Of a stretch of DNA of 64,000 nucleotides, positions 1 to 8,200 are shown piece after piece. Source of the stretch: Cardiobacterium sp. Marseille-Q4385 (GTDB lineage Bacteria; Pseudomonadota; Gammaproteobacteria; Cardiobacteriales; Cardiobacteriaceae); assembly GCF_916618745.1 (NCBI RefSeq), contig NZ_OU745373.1:2556501-2620500 (forward strand), written 5' to 3'. The first letter of the stretch is position 1. Each line of letters opens with the position of its first letter. A model generated the notes under the pieces. The model saw only the letters and a program-made list of their open reading frames with translations, did not search any database and was not told the DNA's origin. A program made the position numbers and the translations under genes.

Positions 1-1
1 C

Positions 2-244
2 CCCGAACTCATGGCGGAAGCCACGGTGTGCGGCCTCGGCATCAGCTACGGCATGGACATCGTCTGCGCGCCCTATTTGCGTGATGGACGCCTGACGACC
101 ATCCTCGATGACTACTGCCCGCGCTACCCCGGCTTCTACCTCTATTACCCTAGCCGCTACACCAGTGCCGCCCTGCGCGCCTTCATTGACAGCCTGCGTA
201 TGGCGGAAATACCACTGCCAGGCCGCGTTTCTGCTGATACATGA
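2..244 (+). CDS. LysR-family transcriptional regulator, C-terminal fragment (5' end outside window)
   Basis: The reading frame is open from base 2 and ends at TGA 242-244, so the gene begins upstream of the window. The visible 80 residues match the end of a LysR effector-binding domain: a G-L-G-I stretch, then APYLRDGRLTTILDDY, then YYPSRYTSAALRAFID, the usual run of the last strand and helix in this family. The helix-turn-helix DNA-binding part is not visible, so the target genes and inducer cannot be inferred. The first ATG in the window (position 11) lies inside the domain and is not the start. It reads in the same direction as the hydroxylase gene that follows, but that gene has its own promoter-like sequence. 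Confidence 0.75.
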   Translation, partial: PELMAEATVCGLGISYGMDIVCAPYLRDGRLTTILDDYCPRYPGFYLYYPSRYTSAALRAFIDSLRMAEIPLPGRVSADT

Positions 245-265
245 AAAAACCTAATCACCGCCACA

Positions 266-293
266 GTGAATGACCAATCAAACAGGCTATAAT
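266..293 (+). promoter_or_regulatory. sigma70-like promoter for the UbiM-type gene
   Basis: A perfect TATAAT lies at 288-293. A weak -35 match (GTGAAT, 266-271) lies 16 bases upstream. Transcription would start near 300, which rules out the in-frame ATG at 292 as a start codon and supports ATG 331. Confidence 0.5.
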
Positions 294-330
294 GCCCGCC
301 CTTTCACAGACATCCACAGCGGAGAACCCC

Positions 331-1515
331 ATGCAAGAACAAACCGACATCATCGTCGTTGGCGCCGGCCCCGCCGGACTCGCCTTCTGTCGCTCACTCG
401 CCGGCAGCCAGCTCAACATCAGTGTCGTCGAAATCCACAGCAAAGACGTCCTCGCCGATCCACCTTACGACGGCCGCGAAATCGCCCTGACCCATCCCTC
501 CAAAGCCATCCTTGAAAACCTCGGCATCTGGCAGCGCTTCCCCGCGGATGAAGTCTATAACCTGCGCGAAGCCTCTGTATTAAACGGCAACTCGCCTTAC
601 CGCCTGCACTTCCCGCTGCCGCCGTCGGACAGCCATAAACGGCCGATCGATACCCTCGGCTACCTTGTGCCTAACCACATCATCCGTCGCGGTGCCTACG
701 AATCCGTGCAAGAACAGGCCAATATCCGCTGGCATACCGAGCGCCGCGTCGTTGCCTGCGGCAGCGATACCAGTAGCGCTCACGTCACCCTCGATAACGG
801 AGACATCATCAGCGGCAAACTACTGGTCGCCGCCGACAGCCGCTTTTCCTTCATCCGCCGCGCGATGGGCATCGCCGCCGACACCCACGAATTCGGGCGC
901 AACGTCCTCGTCTTCCGCCTCGAACACGAACACACAAACGACCATACCGCGAGTGAATGCTTCTTCTACGGCAGCACCCTTGCCCTCCTGCCGCTCACTG
1001 ACCACATCACTAACTGCGTCATCACCGTCGACAGCCGCAAAGCCCCGGCACTTATCGCTTTGGGCGACGGCATCGCCGCACACGTCGCCGCTGAAATCGA
1101 TCACCGCCTCGGCGCGATGAAACTCATCAGCACCATCCACGACTACCCGCTGGTTGGCGTACACGCCCGCCGCTTCCACACCAACCGCTGCGCCCTCATC
1201 GGCGATGCCGCTTGCGGCATGCACCCCGTCACCGCGCACGGTTACAACCTCGGCCTGCAAAGTCAGGAAATCCTCTCGCGCCTCATCCTGCGTCAGGCAG
1301 GGCAGGGCAAAGACATCGGCGACCCAACCATGCTCGCCGCTTACGGCCGCCGCCACCAGCTGAACACCCGTCCGCTGTATCACGGCACCAATGCCATCGT
1401 CAAACTCTTCACCCGCGAGACCCCGTCGGCCCGCATCCTTCGTCACGGTGTCCTGCGCCTGTCCGACCATCTGCCGCCGCTGAAACGCTTGATTACACGG
1501 CAGTTAACCGGCTAA
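331..1515 (+). CDS. ubiM: FAD-dependent ubiquinone-biosynthesis hydroxylase, UbiM-like
   Basis: This 394-residue protein belongs to the UbiH/UbiF/UbiM/Coq6 flavin monooxygenases, which hydroxylate the aromatic ring of ubiquinone precursors. An N-terminal Rossmann motif GAGPAG (residues 11-16) binds the FAD ADP moiety. The second FAD motif is ALIGDAACGMHPVTAHGYNL, with Gly-Asp near residues 291-292. The HPVTAHGYNLGL version, and the C-terminal stretch with TRPLYHGTNAIVKL, fit UbiM better than UbiH or UbiF, whose motif normally reads HPLAGQG. UbiM-type enzymes are known from Neisseria and can act at more than one ring position. ATG 331 is chosen because GGAGA lies about 8 bases before it; the upstream ATG at 292 falls inside the probable -10 box. 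The gene stands alone, with no other ubi gene nearby. Confidence 0.72.
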   Translation: MQEQTDIIVVGAGPAGLAFCRSLAGSQLNISVVEIHSKDVLADPPYDGREIALTHPSKAILENLGIWQRFPADEVYNLREASVLNGNSPYRLHFPLPPSDSHKRPIDTLGYLVPNHIIRRGAYESVQEQANIRWHTERRVVACGSDTSSAHVTLDNGDIISGKLLVAADSRFSFIRRAMGIAADTHEFGRNVLVFRLEHEHTNDHTASECFFYGSTLALLPLTDHITNCVITVDSRKAPALIALGDGIAAHVAAEIDHRLGAMKLISTIHDYPLVGVHARRFHTNRCALIGDAACGMHPVTAHGYNLGLQSQEILSRLILRQAGQGKDIGDPTMLAAYGRRHQLNTRPLYHGTNAIVKLFTRETPSARILRHGVLRLSDHLPPLKRLITRQLTG

Positions 1516-1584
1516 AGCTTCCTAGACCCCCCCAGGCAAAGCTGCTACACTTCGCCGCCTTCACCATCCCATACAGGAGAACCC

Positions 1585-2055
1585 ATGAAAAACACAGTAA
1601 AAATCGCCGTAGTTGCCGCGCTTGCCGCCGTCAGCCTGACCGCCGCTGCCAAACTGAGCGAAGGCAAAGCCTACGGCGACTGGAAAGGCACCTGCCAAGG
1701 CAACGAATGTGGTGCTGTGCAAATCGTCAACAACCCGCAAGGTGAGCCGGTCGGCCGCATCCTGCTGCGCCGTATCCCGGAAGCGCAAAACAGCGTCGTC
1801 GCCTTCGTTACCGTGCCGCTTGGCGTTAACCTGCGTGCCGGCATGGCGCTCGCCGTAGATGGCAAAGAACTCGTCGTCACCCCGTACGACTTCTGCGACA
1901 ACGGCGGCTGTAACGCAGCGATCCCGCTGGAAGGCAACATCGAAGCCAGCGTGAAAAAAGGCAACGTCCTGCAAGTTGCGGCCTTCGTTGGCGACAAACA
2001 GCAAACCATGGGCTTCTCGCTGAAAGGCGTCAGCGAAGTCATCAAGAACCTGTAA
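1585..2055 (+). CDS. IalB-like (invasion-associated locus B family) periplasmic protein
   Basis: The 156-residue protein has a typical signal peptide (about residues 1-22, basic start, hydrophobic core, AAA-type cleavage site). The mature part carries the IalB pattern: YGDWKGTCQGNECGAVQ near the start, a central V-P-L-G-V-N-L-R-A-G-M segment, a second cysteine pair in DFCDNGGCNAA, and MGFSLKGV near the end. The four cysteines probably form two disulfides. Family members are small secreted proteins; IalB of Bartonella is linked to erythrocyte invasion, but most homologues have no proven role. An AGGAGA ribosome site precedes ATG 1585 and a strong terminator follows the stop, so this is a single-gene transcript or the end of the ubiM transcript. 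Confidence 0.7.
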   Translation: MKNTVKIAVVAALAAVSLTAAAKLSEGKAYGDWKGTCQGNECGAVQIVNNPQGEPVGRILLRRIPEAQNSVVAFVTVPLGVNLRAGMALAVDGKELVVTPYDFCDNGGCNAAIPLEGNIEASVKKGNVLQVAAFVGDKQQTMGFSLKGVSEVIKNL

Positions 2056-2716
2056 TCCGCAGGGAACATAAAAAAGCCGGACATAAGTCCGGTTTTTTTA
2101 TATCCGTTCCCCCCCTCGTACACGACAAAATATCCTTTATCCCACACCCTCTTCCCGCTATCTGCGCGTTCTCCTTGCAGCGGATGCAGTAAGAAATTCC
2201 CGCTTGACGCAGATACGCCAGCCATTCATTGCCAATGAACTCCCGGTCAGCATAGAGGGTTTCGATATGGACTTCGGGAAAGGTCTCACGGAAAAGTTCC
2301 AGCAAACCCATTCGTTCGCCTGTGTTGGAGTTTCCCTTTTTATCCAACGTTTCCCACAGTACCGGGATAGCGACACCACGCCAGACGACGGCGAGCACCA
2401 GGATGTTGATACAGGATTTGCCGTATTCCCATGTCGTGCGGTCGAGGGTGAGGCGGACGTTTTGCCAGCCGAAAACCGAGAAGACGAAGCGGGCAACATC
2501 GGTTCTGCCGATAAGAGCCCCGGCAAAGAAACGCTGCATACGGCGATAGATAGATTCCGGCTTGGCCTTTGAGGAAAAGGCGTTTTTGAGCGCGGATAGA
2601 TTGACGGTTTGGCGGACAAACAGTGCGGTGATGATGCTGGCGAGGCAGTCAATTCTTGCTTTGTGCCAGGAAAGGTGATGCTTTAAGATGTCGGAAAACC
2701 CGCTGGAATTTGGCAT
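2042..2716 (-). pseudogene. IS4-family transposase, C-terminally truncated
   Basis: The first about 190 residues are recognisable IS4-type DDE transposase. The first catalytic Asp lies in LTLDRTTWEYGKS and the second in LYADREFIGNEW, followed by ISYCIRCKEN. The sequence then runs into the IS end and past it (below 2116), giving an unrelated tail. The C-terminal domain with the third acidic residue (Y-R-E-K signature) is absent, so the product should be inactive. It starts at ATG 2716. The same N-terminal sequence, with a small internal deletion, is found in copy 2 near 5 kb. Confidence 0.8.
2077..2099 (+). terminator. Rho-independent terminator after the IalB-like gene
   Basis: CCGGAC (2077-2082), loop ATAA and GTCCGG (2087-2092) form a stem followed by seven T residues. 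Confidence 0.85.
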
Positions 2717-2785
2717 GGTGTGCGTCGTCGTAAAACTTACAATTTGCTATTTTTTCAGCGGGTTTTGTTTTTTTATCGTGTACGA
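2116..2785 (-). mobile_element. IS4-family insertion sequence, internally deleted copy 1
   Basis: The inverted-repeat ends are TCGTACACGACAAAA (2116-2130) and TTTTATCGTGTACGA (2771-2785). The element is about 670 bp, much shorter than a complete IS4-type element, because the transposase 3' part is missing next to the left end. An AAAACCCGCTG / CAGCGGGTTTT pair (2695-2705 and 2756-2766) brackets the transposase start codon and could form a hairpin in transcripts entering from outside. Confidence 0.75.
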
Positions 2786-2821
2786 AGGTGATTTTGTACA
2801 AAGTTTCGCTGGAAAGAACCT

Positions 2822-3505
2822 ATGGATCACATTGACCCCGCCCTTGAGTCTTTGCGCGCGCAAATTCGCGAGCAAAGTGCCACCGACCCGCATATCGCGG
2901 CAAAAATAGCAGCGCAAGCCATTCTGGAAAAAATCTTCGCCGTTTTGAATGACGGCAAAGGGGTACACGCGGAAAGTGCCCTCGCATTGCTTGGCAGCCT
3001 TGCCGGGCAAGCCTGCCTGCAAGAAGCATTCGCCCACCTCACGACAGAAGCAGGGCGGGATGTGGTTGGCGCCATCATGACCGTGGCGGATACAGAAGGG
3101 CGTACCTATTATTACGGTGACCCGATCAACCGCCCCTTGCTGGAAGACCGCTATTCCGTTTGGTCATTACTCGCTGGCACATTGCAAGCGTATGGCGCAA
3201 AACTGCCGGATATCCAGGACATCATCACTCATGTCACCGCAAGCATTGGCAAACCCGCATTTGGCATTCCCCGCCTGCCAGCCAACCGCCAAATCCGCTT
3301 TCAGCCGAGAGAATGTCTGCAACTTTGGCAGCCATTGAAAACAGAAATCATCGATATCCTCCCTGTGCCGGCAAATGACTGGCATCTTGCCTATGCGCTC
3401 GCGATTCAGAACCTGATAGAGCAGGCAAAAGGCACCTTGCCACCGGCAGAAGCAGGAGCGATTGTAATGGAATGCGCCGTACCCATGAGTAAAATCAGCG
3501 AATGA
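2822..3505 (+). CDS. Uncharacterised protein, island paralogue of the gene at 20.1 kb
   Basis: The 227-residue product has no domain I recognise. It is clearly a paralogue of the protein encoded at 20091-20726. The shared blocks include HIAAKIAA, LGSLAGQACLQEA, YYYG, SVWSLLA, ECLQLWQPLK, DWHLAY-LAIQ and the C-terminal I-V-M-E-C-A-[VI]-P-M-S-K. There is no signal peptide or membrane segment and it looks like a soluble alpha/beta protein. It starts at ATG 2822, 36 bases inside the right end of IS copy 1, with GGAAAG upstream. The immunity-like gene at 3522 follows after 16 bases, so they are probably co-transcribed. Its GC content resembles the chromosome, unlike the AT-rich genes after it. Confidence 0.65.
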   Translation: MDHIDPALESLRAQIREQSATDPHIAAKIAAQAILEKIFAVLNDGKGVHAESALALLGSLAGQACLQEAFAHLTTEAGRDVVGAIMTVADTEGRTYYYGDPINRPLLEDRYSVWSLLAGTLQAYGAKLPDIQDIITHVTASIGKPAFGIPRLPANRQIRFQPRECLQLWQPLKTEIIDILPVPANDWHLAYALAIQNLIEQAKGTLPPAEAGAIVMECAVPMSKISE

Positions 3506-3521
3506 AAGAGAGGAAGATAGA

Positions 3522-3929
3522 ATGTTTGAACTTATGATAATGACTGAAGAGATGAAGAAAAAACTTGATCCTGATGCCTATTCATGCGCAATTGATAAGT
3601 CTGCTAATATTATTGTATGGAAATCTCCTACGCGTCGGTCGGATTGTGATGAAGATTTTTATAGTCGTTTTTACATTGCGAAAAACTATATAAAAATAGC
3701 TTATTTTAGATTAATTCATAATAGGACATCACCTAATAATAGTGAGTTTATTGTCCCAGGAGATGCAGTTATCTATAACTGGAGTATTATTTCTTTCGAA
3801 AAATATGATACCTGTACATATAAATATAGTGAATTATTAGAAATACTCAAAGAAGGTTTAACTACATATGGGCAAGGTGTGTGGATAAATGAATCCCATC
3901 CTGACTTTACGGTTACTTTTGATTTTTAA
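3522..3929 (+). CDS. Small acidic AT-rich protein, immunity-like (cassette copy 1)
   Basis: This 135-residue protein belongs to no family I can name. It pairs with the 136-residue product at 4046: both begin MFEL, then MTEEMKKKLDPDA, and share GD-VIYNWSIISFE, a G-L-x-x-Y-G stretch and a final SHP-F-VTF-F. It is acidic, has no signal peptide and is very AT-rich. A tandem pair of divergent small acidic cytosolic proteins in a transferred AT-rich block is typical of orphan immunity genes of contact-dependent or polymorphic toxin systems. That role is inference from context. The ribosome site is GAGGAAGAT before ATG 3522. A small frameshifted ORF follows 14 bases after the stop, as in copy 2. Confidence 0.6.
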   Translation: MFELMIMTEEMKKKLDPDAYSCAIDKSANIIVWKSPTRRSDCDEDFYSRFYIAKNYIKIAYFRLIHNRTSPNNSEFIVPGDAVIYNWSIISFEKYDTCTYKYSELLEILKEGLTTYGQGVWINESHPDFTVTFDF

Positions 3930-3943
3930 TCTTGGAGGAAATT

Positions 3944-4029
3944 ATGGGTAAACTTACCGCTGAAGAAGTCAATAAAGCACTTGAAATACAATAGAACATG
4001 CGGAACTAATACGCGAAATTGTCAAATAA
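3944..4029 (+). pseudogene. Remnant small gene downstream of immunity-like copy 1 (frameshifted)
   Basis: ATG 3944 follows an excellent TTGGAGGAAATT ribosome site and encodes MGKLTAEEVNKALEIQ before a stop at 3992. A one-base shift after ALE would continue with TIEHAELIREIVK to the TAA at 4027-4029. The start matches the peptide encoded at 4471 (MGKLTVEDANKELERL), and the upstream junction sequence is the same in both copies. This looks like a decayed remnant of a longer gene whose function cannot be told. Confidence 0.45.
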
Positions 4030-4045
4030 ATGATAGGAGGATAGA

Positions 4046-4456
4046 ATGTTTGAGCTTATAGAAATGACAGAAGAAATGAAGAAGAAGCTTGATCCTGATG
4101 CACATTTATGTGCAATTGACAAGATAAATAATATTATTATATGGAGCGAGTCTGTGCATTGGACAGAGAGAGAGATGGGATTTTATTATGAACGCTTTTA
4201 TATTGCAAAGGACTATACGAAGATTGCTTTTTTTATCTTATCTTGTGATAAAGAATATCTACCTAATGGGAATGAGCATATTACGCCAGGAGACGAAGTA
4301 ATATATAATTGGAGTATTATTTCTTTTGAGAGACTTCATGCTTGCGCATATCAGGATGATGAATTGCTAGAAATGCTCAAAGATGGTTTAAGTGTGTATG
4401 GAGGTGGTGTTTATAATAAAAGCCATCCTAACTTTGCGGTTACTTTTAATTTTTAA
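4046..4456 (+). CDS. Small acidic AT-rich protein, immunity-like (cassette copy 2)
   Basis: This 136-residue paralogue of the product at 3522 has the same start (MFEL, MTEEMKKKLDPDA) and the same core (GDEVIYNWSIISFE, SHP-FAVTFNF), but much of the middle has diverged, for example the HWTEREMGFYYERFYIAKDY stretch. Such paired divergence is common when immunity proteins match different toxins. It has no signal peptide or membrane segment. GGAGGATAG precedes ATG 4046. The stop is followed after 14 bases by the second MGKLT ORF. The 524-base offset between the two MFEL starts and the 527-base offset between the two MGKLT starts show that a whole cassette was duplicated. The toxin-immunity role is an inference. 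Confidence 0.6.
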   Translation: MFELIEMTEEMKKKLDPDAHLCAIDKINNIIIWSESVHWTEREMGFYYERFYIAKDYTKIAFFILSCDKEYLPNGNEHITPGDEVIYNWSIISFERLHACAYQDDELLEMLKDGLSVYGGGVYNKSHPNFAVTFNF

Positions 4457-4470
4457 TCTTGGAGGAAATT

Positions 4471-4617
4471 ATGGGCAAACTTACCGTTGAAGACGCAAAT
4501 AAAGAATTAGAAAGACTAAATAGTACATTCTCTAATAAAAATATTTCTTTAAAACTTCGTACACAACAAAGAAATCCATCACCTCACCGCCTGGACTCCA
4601 ATAGACGGATCCCCTGA
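4471..4617 (+). pseudogene. Small gene downstream of immunity-like copy 2, cut by IS copy 2
   Basis: ATG 4471 has a TTGGAGGAAATT ribosome site and encodes MGKLTVEDANKELERL followed by about 12 more residues. At about 4557 the frame runs into the left inverted repeat of IS copy 2 and stops at 4615-4617. The native 3' part has been lost, so its original length and function are unknown. Confidence 0.45.
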
Positions 4618-4654
4618 ATAACACAGAAACTAGCCAGTCCAGTCCCGCGCGGAA

Positions 4655-4810
4655 TATAGTTGCATAGATAAAAAAAGCGTAACAAGGCGCGTTGCCGCAG
4701 ACAGTGTAGGTAGTACGGCGGGTTCCCATAAAAATCGCGTAACGATTTTTATGGGAACCCGGGCCAGGCGACATAACGCCGTTACGATTTTTTTTATCTA
4801 TTCAACTATA
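4655..4810. repeat. Correia-like palindromic element (MITE)
   Basis: This 156-bp element begins TATAGTTGCATAGATAAAAA and ends with the complement of TATAGTTGAATAGATAAAAA, giving terminal inverted repeats of about 28 bases. Read on the minus strand it contains ACGGCGTTATGTCGCC and CCGTACTACCTACACTG followed by TCTGCGGC. These match the internal blocks of the neisserial Correia repeat enclosed element (TATAG ends, ACGGCGTTGCCTCGCC, CCGTACTATTTGTACTG then TCTGCGGC), which is also about 155 bp and inserts at TA. Its centre is a perfect 18-bp hairpin, GGGTTCCCATAAAAATCG at 4720-4737 and its complement at 4743-4760. The Correia comparison is from memory of the consensus. Confidence 0.75.
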
Positions 4811-5055
4811 GCGACACCACGCCAGACGACGGCCAGCACCAGGATGTTGATACAGGATTTGCCGTATTCCCATGTTGTGCGGTCGAGGGTGAAGCGGACG
4901 TTTTGCCAGCCGAAAACCGGGAAGACGAAGCGGGCAACATCGGTTCTGCCGATAAGATTCCCGGCAAAGAAACGCTGCATACGGCGATAGATGGATTCCG
5001 ACTTGGCCTTTAAGGTGTTCTTTAAGATGTCGGAAAACCCGCTGGAATTTGGCAT
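4798..5055 (-). pseudogene. IS4-family transposase fragment (copy 2)
   Basis: The 83 genuine residues correspond to the N-terminus of the copy 1 transposase (MPNSSGFSDILK, then IYRRMQRFFAGNLIGRTDVA and LDRTTWEYGKS). About 40 residues after position 12 are missing compared with copy 1. Homology ends at 4811, where the Correia-like element begins, and the last two residues are read from that element. Only the first catalytic Asp remains, so it cannot be active. Confidence 0.8.
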
Positions 5056-5250
5056 GGTGTGCGTCGTCGTAAAACTTGCACTTTGCTATGTTTTTCAGTG
5101 GGTTTTGTTTTTTTGTCGTGTACGAAGATCACCTTACAATAAGGTCAACCAGCTAATAACATTGCGGTAAAAGGCTTACCTTACAGTAAAATGACATTTC
5201 CTTAACCGTCCATGGACGAAATTACCCACAACTGCTAAGGAGAACTAACT

Positions 5251-8200
5251 ATGGCAGCACAAACCCTTATCTTGAAGGACAACGCAGGTAACATCTTAGG
5301 TGAATTCCGGCTTGGCAGCACAGGTGTGCCGACACAGGTTGAGGCGCTTGAAGGTGTGTACTACCAGCTTTCAGACGCAAACGGACGTGCCCCGGCGAGC
5401 GTTAGTGGTGAGCGTCAGGGAAACGACTTGCTGGTTACCATTGACGGTAGTAACAGCCTGATTATCAAGAACTATTACACTAACGGGCAAGGTGCGTTAG
5501 TTGGTATTCAGACTGACGGTACACCTTACATGTACACCATTACCGATAATACCCCACAACATGTTCTTGCCACTGAAATGGCATCCAGTAATCCTGGGCA
5601 GGAAAACATCATGGCGACGGCAGCGAGTGCAGGTGGTCATGGTAATAGTGGCGCATCACCTGCCGTTATCGGCGGCATAATCGGCGGATTGGCCCTCATC
5701 GGCGGTGGCATTGCACTCGCGAGCAATCATAAAAATAAAGATGACGACAAGCCTCACGATAACAATGGCGTGACGCCCAATAACCCGGAACCTGCTCCGC
5801 AACCTAGCCCGCAGCCGCAAAAACCCCAACCCGATCCTAACCCTCAACAACCTAACCCAAATCCGGCGCCAAATCCCAGCAATCCCTACGAGCCGATACC
5901 GGATCCAGATCCTACCCCGAATCCGCCCTCCACACCTGGCAACAACCAGGCAGGTAGTATAGAAATCAGTGGTGAAGCCAAAATCGGCGAAACACTCAGT
6001 GCGAATTTGAATGATGCCGATGGGGTTCCGGCAAGTGGCGTTACCTACCAATGGCTAGCCAATGGTAGCCCGATAAATGGAGCGACGGGGAGTACCTATA
6101 CCATCCGGCCGGACGACAAGGGGAAAAGCATCAGTGTGCAGGCGGCTTATAAAGACGATGCCGGACATGATGAAAATCCAACCAGTGATCCGACTGCTGC
6201 GGTAGCTGATAACGGCCCGCCGCCCAATCAGCGTGGCACAGTCACCATTGCAGGCGAGGCAAAAGTAGGACAAGAGTTAACCTCTACTGTTACGGATGCC
6301 GATGGTGTTCCAGATAACGGTGTGCGTTACCAATGGTTTGCCGATGGTGTTGCCATCAATGGCGCCATAGGAGCGACCTACACGCCAACGCCCGCTGATA
6401 AAGGTAAAAACATCACTGTCAGCGTCGGCTATACCGATCAGGCTGGACACGCGGAATCTGTGACCAGTACGCCGACCGACCTTGTCAAAGGCAGCACGGG
6501 GCAGACTAGCAATGGCACCCTCCTTATCAATGGTGATCCCTACACCGGGCGCACCCTGACTGCAACCATTGACGATGCAGACGGACTGCCTGATAGCGGC
6601 ATTCGCTACCAGTGGTTTGCCGATGGCGTCCTCATTAACAATGCGACCGGGGCAAACTACACCCTGACTCCGGCTGAACGTGGCAAAAATATCACGGTTA
6701 CTGCGGGCTACACAGATAAAGCTGGGAATGCCGAATCCATTACGAGCAGTCCGACCGAAGCCGTGAGCGATAAACCACAACCGACGACGCAAAATCACGA
6801 CCCAACTGGCGAAGTCACCATAAATGGCAACTTGAATGTGGGCGAAACCCTCGTAGCGACCAACACCCTGCAAGATGAAGACGGTATGGGTAGCGTCATC
6901 TATCGCTGGTATGCGGGGGGGCGAGAAATCGGCGTAGGGACAACTTACAAACTGACGGCTGCTGAAAAAGGTAAAACCATCACCGCCAAAGCCGAATACG
7001 TTGACAGCAAATACCACACCGAAAGCGTAATCAGCCAGGAAACGGCGACGGTAGAAGATGCCTTGCCACCACCGCCCAACCCGAATCCCAATCCGACACC
7101 CACACCAACGCCAAATCCGGGGCCAGGGCCGCAGCCTAACCCGGGTGGTGGAAACGGTATTGCTACCCTAAGTGGAGAAGCCAAAGTTGGGCAAACCCTA
7201 ACCGTCAACATTAACGACATTGATGGAGTGCCGAGTGGCGGCATTGCCTACCAGTGGATGGCTAACGGTAAAGCCATCAACAATGCGACCGCCTCAACCT
7301 ATACCATCACGCCGAGCGACAAAGGCAAACACATCAGCGTCCACATCGAATATACCGATTTCCTTGGAAACCAGGAAAGCATCAATAGCGACGCAACCGC
7401 AGCCATTGGTGATGGCACAACCCCCATCCCGCCGCAACCGCCGGCGCAAAACCATGCCCCAAGCGGCAACCTGACTATCGGTGGCGAAGCCAAAATCGGC
7501 CAGACACTCAGCGTACGCAGTACCCTTGCTGACGAAGACGGCATGGGTACAGTCACCTACCGCTGGCTGGCAGATGGTAAAGAAATCGGCGTTGGTGCCA
7601 GCTACACCCTGACAGAAGCCGAAAAAGGCAAGACCATCACCGTCAAAGCCGAGTACACCGACGGCAAAGGCACAGCAGAAAGCGTGAGCAGCAGTGCGAC
7701 CGCCGCTGTGGAGGATACCGCGCCCAGCCCGCAGCCGAATCCCAACCCGCAACCGCCTGCGCAAAACCACATGCCGAGCGGTAGCGTCAGCATCAGTGGA
7801 GAAACGAAAGTTGGCGGAACCCTGACCGCGCATAACACCCTGGATGATGCAGACGGCATGGGCACAGTCACCTACCGCTGGCTGGCAGATGGCAAAGAAA
7901 TCGGCGTTGGTGCCAGCTATACCCTGACAGAAGCCGAAAAAGGCAAGAGCATCACCGTCAAAGCCGAATACACCGACGGCAAAGGCACGGCAGAAAGCGT
8001 GAGCAGCAGTGCGACCGCCGCTGTGGAGGATGCCGCGCCCAGTCCGCAGCCGAATCCCAACCCCAACCCGCAACCACCGGCACCATCGCCCAACCAGCAG
8101 GGTACAGTCGTGATCAGCGGTGAAGCCAAAGTGGGCGCCACCCTGATCGCCAAAGTGAGCGATGCGGACGGATACAGTGCAGACAAAGTCCATTACCAAT

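Larger units (their letters stand above)
2116..5126. mobile_element. Composite-transposon-like island between two decayed IS4-type copies
   Basis: Two copies of the same insertion sequence, both with the transposase on the minus strand, bound 2116-5126. Each outer and inner end has a version of the inverted repeat TTCGTACACGACAAA. Between them lie one 227-residue gene and two AT-rich immunity-like cassettes. The AT-rich part (3510-4560) stands out sharply from the GC-rich flanks, which points to transfer. Both IS copies lack most of the transposase, so the island should be immobile unless a full copy elsewhere acts in trans. No target-site duplication was found at the outer ends. Confidence 0.55.
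4557..5126 (-). mobile_element. IS4-family insertion sequence, deleted copy 2, carrying a nested palindromic element
   Basis: The ends are TTCGTACACAACAAA (4557 onward) and TTTTGTCGTGTACGAA (5111-5126), versions of the copy 1 repeats. The right part (4811-5126) is nearly identical to copy 1, except for a deletion between transposase residues 12 and 13. The left part is unlike copy 1. A 156-bp Correia-like element sits at 4655-4810 and ends the transposase homology at 4811. Confidence 0.7.

Noticed and set aside
292..330. Upstream start for the UbiM-like protein
   Set aside because: ATG 292 overlaps the TATAAT box at 288-293, while ATG 331 has its own ribosome site at the right distance.
4532..4774. 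80-residue minus-strand ORF across the left part of IS copy 2
   Set aside because: It spans the Correia-like element and the IS end and matches no family I know. Most likely chance.
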